Shown: positions 7,193-9,145 of the stretch, piece after piece
How positions within the stretch are numbered: the first letter of the stretch is position 1
How the letters are laid out: each line of letters opens with the position of its first letter
Source: Acidimicrobiales bacterium
GTDB lineage: Bacteria > Actinomycetota > Acidimicrobiia > Acidimicrobiales > SZUA-35
Assembly: GCA_024641625.1 (NCBI GenBank)
Contig: JAHECQ010000142.1
Coordinates: forward strand, 1-9,145
Reading direction: 5' to 3'
Length of the DNA stretch: 9,145 nucleotides
Notes under the pieces: model-generated
What the model saw: only the letters and a program-made list of their open reading frames with translations
Databases searched by the model: none
Told to the model about the DNA's origin: nothing
Program-made: the position numbers and the translations under genes

Positions 7193-7198
7193 TAGGGT
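7193..7198 (+). promoter_or_regulatory. Leaderless -10 box (TAGGGT) of the selenoprotein operon
   Basis: TAGGGT, within AGTAGGGT, lies 6 nt before the ATG at 7205, so the transcript probably begins at the start codon. No Shine-Dalgarno sequence precedes the ATG. The upstream gap is only 46 bp, and the operon seems to have its own promoter apart from the SRPBCC gene. Confidence 0.55.
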
Positions 7199-7204
7199 TC
7201 GGCC

Positions 7205-7729
7205 ATGAAGATCCAACTCGTGAATCCATCGGCCCCGGAGCCCGTGGCCGCTGCACCCACCGCCGGTATCGCCCAGCTCTCGGGGTCGCGTGTCGGCGTC
7301 CTGGAAAACGGCAAGCAGCATGCCGAGTTGATCCTGACGTCGATCGCCGATCTGCTTGCGGCCGAACACGGCGCGCAACTCGTGACCGTCGCCCACAAGA
7401 GCGTCGCTGCAGCCGCAGATCCCGCCGTCATCGACGAACTCGTCGAGACGGCCGACTGGGTTCTCGTCGGCTCGGCTGATTGAGGCAGCTGTACGGCGTG
7501 GTGTATCCACGCCTCCGTTGAGCTCGAGAAGCGTGGCGTGCCGACGATCACGATCGGTACCGATGCGTTCAGTCGCCTGGCCTCCCTCCAATCGCGCGCC
7601 ATGGGACACCCCGATCTCGCTGTGGTGCTCGTCGAGCACCCGCTGGGCGGCATCGATCCCGACGAGGTGCGCGAGAAGGCCCGGTTGGCGACCGACCTGA
7701 TCGTCGAACGTCTGGGGGCGAAGCTGTGA
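7205..7729 (+). CDS. UGSC family selenoprotein (Sec at residue 93, in-frame TGA recoded)
   Basis: One 174-residue reading frame is interrupted only by TGA at 7481-7483. It reads MKIQLVNPSAPEP, then ADWVLVGSAD, then Sec93-G-S-C96-T-A-W-C100, then ELEKRGVPTITIGTDAF and LVEHPLGGIDP, ending ERLGAKL with TGA 7727-7729. Both halves have the same GC3-rich codon use and there is no frameshift. The U-G-S-C motif defines a selenoprotein family I know from metagenome surveys and automated annotation as UGSC. The arrangement (strand, U-x-x-C, E-x-x-G-I/V-P-T, then H-P-L-G) resembles the Sec region of glycine reductase GrdB. A SECIS-like hairpin follows the TGA. It is probably a cytosolic selenol-based redox enzyme or reductase subunit; the reaction is unknown. 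The stop overlaps the next start (GTGA). A gene caller would split it into 7205-7483 and a piece from 7538. Confidence 0.88.
7495..7513 (+). promoter_or_regulatory. Bacterial SECIS element (hairpin after UGA)
   Basis: GGCGTGG (7495-7501), loop TGTAT (7502-7506) and CCACGCC (7507-7513) form a perfect 7-bp stem with a 5-nt loop. Eighteen bases separate the UGA from the loop, and the second loop base is G. Both fit the known bacterial SECIS rules (loop about 16-37 nt downstream, G in the first two loop positions), which let SelB deliver Sec-tRNA. AGCT at 7487-7490 and 7521-7524 might add a lower stem. It lies inside the coding sequence. Confidence 0.75.
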
Positions 7730-8790
7730 TCACCGGCGAACACGCGTCGGCTGTCGAGTTGGAGGACGACCTCGAGGGGATCCAGTCCTATTACGAGATG
7801 CGGGGTTGGAGCGACGGCCTGCCGATCATCCCTCCGACGGTCGAGCGCGTGCGGCACTTCGTCAGCGTCGCCGGTCGCGATCCGAACGAGGTTGTCTGCA
7901 CCCTCGCACCACGAAACGGTGAGGCCACGGTCGAACGGGTCGCTGCGAATGCGGTCATGGCCGGCTGTCGAGCGGAAGACTTCCCGATCGTGTTGGCCGG
8001 CGTCGAGGCTGTGGCCGATCCGGCGCTCAATCTCAACGCCATACAGTCCACGACCCACCCCACTGCCATCCTGTTGATCCTCAGCGGACCGGTCGCCCAG
8101 AAGGCCTCCATCGGATCCGGCCCCGGGTGCTTCGGGCCGGGACCCGGCCTGCGAGGCAACCTCTCGATCGGTCGAGCGTTGCGGCTCGCATTGTTGAACA
8201 TCGGCGGCGGCTCCCCGGGCGACGGCGACCGAGCCACCCAGGGAAGTCCGGCGAAGATCGGCTTCTGCATCGCCGAGAACGTCGAGGAGTCGCCATGGCC
8301 GCCCTATCACACCGACCATGGCTTCCATCCAACCGACAGCGTGCTCACGGCAATCGCTTGTGAGGGACCGCACAACATCCAGGATCACTACAGCATCAGC
8401 GGTCTCGGGGTGTTGACCACGATCGCCGGGGCGATGGCTCAGGCCGGCAGCAACAACATCCTGTCGAACTCCGGCTTCCCCATCCTCGCCTTCGGCCCCG
8501 AACACGCCCACCAGGTTGCAGTGTCGGGTTACTCCAAGGCCGACGTACAGCAATTCGTCTGGGAGCACGCCCGGTTCCCGCTGGCCAAGCTTTCTGTCGA
8601 GTGGATGACGGACGGTTCCTACCGACGGCGCGTGGCAACCATGCTCGACGCCGATGCCACCGAGGCGCCCATCACCACCAAGCCCGAGAACATCCAGGTC
8701 ATCGTGGCCGGCGGACCAGGGAAGCACTCGTGTTGGATGCCGACATTCGGTGGCGACACCCGCCCGGTTCACCGCCTCCTGGAGTTCTGA
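7726..8790 (+). CDS. Conserved partner protein of the UGSC selenoprotein (GWSDGLP/MAGC/GKHSC)
   Basis: This 354-residue protein has no signal peptide or membrane helix. I do not recognise a named enzyme, but it has the look of a conserved family. It carries YYEMRGWSDGLPIIPPT (22-38), GEATVERVAANAVMAGC (65-81), NLNAIQSTTHPTA (102-114), a Gly-rich GSGPGCFGPGPGLRGN (130-145), NIGGGSPGDGD, FCIAENVEESPW (180-191), EGPHNIQDH (213-221), GSNNI (241-245) and AGGPGKHSCWMPTFGG (328-343). The repeated His, Cys and Gly motifs suggest a metal or thiol-based active site. Five Cys are present (58 and 181 among them; 81, 135 and 336 lie in motifs). It starts with GTG 7726 overlapping the selenoprotein stop by 4 bp, so the two are coupled and likely act together. 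A paralogue follows directly. Confidence 0.85.
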   Translation: MITGEHASAVELEDDLEGIQSYYEMRGWSDGLPIIPPTVERVRHFVSVAGRDPNEVVCTLAPRNGEATVERVAANAVMAGCRAEDFPIVLAGVEAVADPALNLNAIQSTTHPTAILLILSGPVAQKASIGSGPGCFGPGPGLRGNLSIGRALRLALLNIGGGSPGDGDRATQGSPAKIGFCIAENVEESPWPPYHTDHGFHPTDSVLTAIACEGPHNIQDHYSISGLGVLTTIAGAMAQAGSNNILSNSGFPILAFGPEHAHQVAVSGYSKADVQQFVWEHARFPLAKLSVEWMTDGSYRRRVATMLDADATEAPITTKPENIQVIVAGGPGKHSCWMPTFGGDTRPVHRLLEF

Positions 8791-8791
8791 A

Positions 8792-9145
8792 TTGGAGACC
8801 TTCCTCGATCGACTCCGGGCCGCGCTCCTGATCGAGGAGGCGGTTGGCGCAGTCTTTCTGGAGGGATCCGGCCTCGGCGACGGGCTCCCACTGGTCCGAC
8901 CGACCGACGAGTCGATCGCAGCCATGCTCGAGGGTCGGGACCCTGCTGCCGTGGCGGTCGGTGGCCCGATACCCATCTCCTTCGCCCTACCCACCTGGTC
9001 GGATCTCGCGGCTTGCGCGGTGCTCGCCGGCTGTCCCATCGGAGCGCTGACGCTGCTGGCGACCGCGCTCGACGCCTTGACCGACTCCGCCTTCAACCTG
9101 CTGGGCGTTCAGACGACGACCGGGGCGGCGGCGCCGCTGGTCATC
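8792..9145 (+). CDS. Paralogue of the preceding UGSC partner protein, N-terminal 118 residues
   Basis: The frame is open from TTG 8792 to the window end and is cut there. It reads ETFLDRLRAALLIEEAV, then GLGDGLPLVRPT (27-38), GRDPAAV (48-54), ACAVLAGC (74-81) and FNLLGVQTTTGAAAPLVI (101-118). These align with the previous protein at the same residue numbers: D-G-L-P at 30-33, A-G-C at 79-81, and N-L-x-x-x-Q-x-T-T at 102-110, so it is a tandem paralogue. The His at position 111 of the first copy is Gly here, and its GEATVER stretch is not kept. TTG is chosen because no ATG or GTG occurs in frame before the conserved region and GGAG (8777-8780) lies 11 nt upstream. One base separates it from the preceding stop. 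The two may form a hetero-oligomer with the selenoprotein (inference). Confidence 0.82.
   Translation, partial: METFLDRLRAALLIEEAVGAVFLEGSGLGDGLPLVRPTDESIAAMLEGRDPAAVAVGGPIPISFALPTWSDLAACAVLAGCPIGALTLLATALDALTDSAFNLLGVQTTTGAAAPLVI

Noticed and set aside
7205..7483. Pseudogene truncated by a nonsense TGA
   Set aside because: The downstream part keeps frame and coding bias, the next gene overlaps its stop, the codon sits at the Sec position of a known motif, and a SECIS-like hairpin follows.
7538..7729. Separate small gene starting with ATG after the TGA
   Set aside because: It is in the same frame as, and continuous with, the UGSC reading frame, and has no ribosome binding site or promoter of its own; it is the C-terminal part of the selenoprotein.
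6919..9096. Minus-strand 725-codon open frame opposite the selenoprotein operon
   Set aside because: It is antisense to four well-supported genes, has Ser/Arg/Ala-rich low-complexity composition typical of shadow frames in GC-rich DNA, and shows no domain pattern.

Overview
The window is GC-rich DNA with dense coding on both strands, GTG and TTG starts, 4-bp start/stop overlaps, and several genes whose start codon lies 6-7 nt after a TANNNT-like -10 box (the leaderless pattern common in Actinomycetota). A DinB/maleylpyruvate-isomerase-type gene of the mycothiol-linked superfamily supports the same assignment. Together with a mix of CaiB, LLM, hydrolase and thioesterase genes, this suggests an uncultured or environmental actinobacterium, possibly Acidimicrobiia. 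The class-level call is an inference.

Layout. (1) 1-187, minus: N-terminus of a DHA2-like MFS transporter cut by the window edge. It is separated from the next gene by a 227-bp divergent intergenic region rich in small palindromes. (2) 415-1632, plus: class III (CaiB/BaiF) CoA-transferase. (3) 4603-1706, minus: a tightly coupled three-gene operon of alpha/beta hydrolase, LLM-class flavin-dependent oxidoreductase and double-hotdog acyl-CoA thioesterase. It looks catabolic: oxygenation or cleavage of an organic substrate, ester or C-C hydrolysis, then acyl-CoA release. (4) 4779 (or about 4662) to 5792, plus: D-2-hydroxyacid dehydrogenase, with an 18-bp tandem repeat in or just before its N-terminus. 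(5) 6641-5838, minus: mycothiol-type DinB/MDMPI protein, divergent from (6) 6700-7158, plus: SRPBCC protein.

(7) 7205-9145, plus: the most interesting part. A gene that seems to stop at a TGA (7481-7483) continues in the same frame with Gly-Ser-Cys to 7729. The TGA sits in a U-G-S-C motif and is followed, 18 nt later, by the loop of a perfect 7-bp hairpin with G in loop position 2, which is what a bacterial SECIS should look like. I read this as one 174-residue selenoprotein of the UGSC family with Sec at residue 93. Its stop overlaps (GTGA) a 354-residue protein with GWSDGLP, MAGC and GKHSC motifs. That gene is followed after one base by a TTG-started second paralogue, which runs off the window. 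The three genes form one translationally coupled unit, a candidate selenium-dependent redox or reductase system. The Sec region resembles the UxxC region of glycine reductase GrdB, but substrate and partners are unknown. No tRNA, rRNA, IS element or CRISPR array is visible, and apart from the divergent 188-414 region every intergenic gap is under 200 bp.
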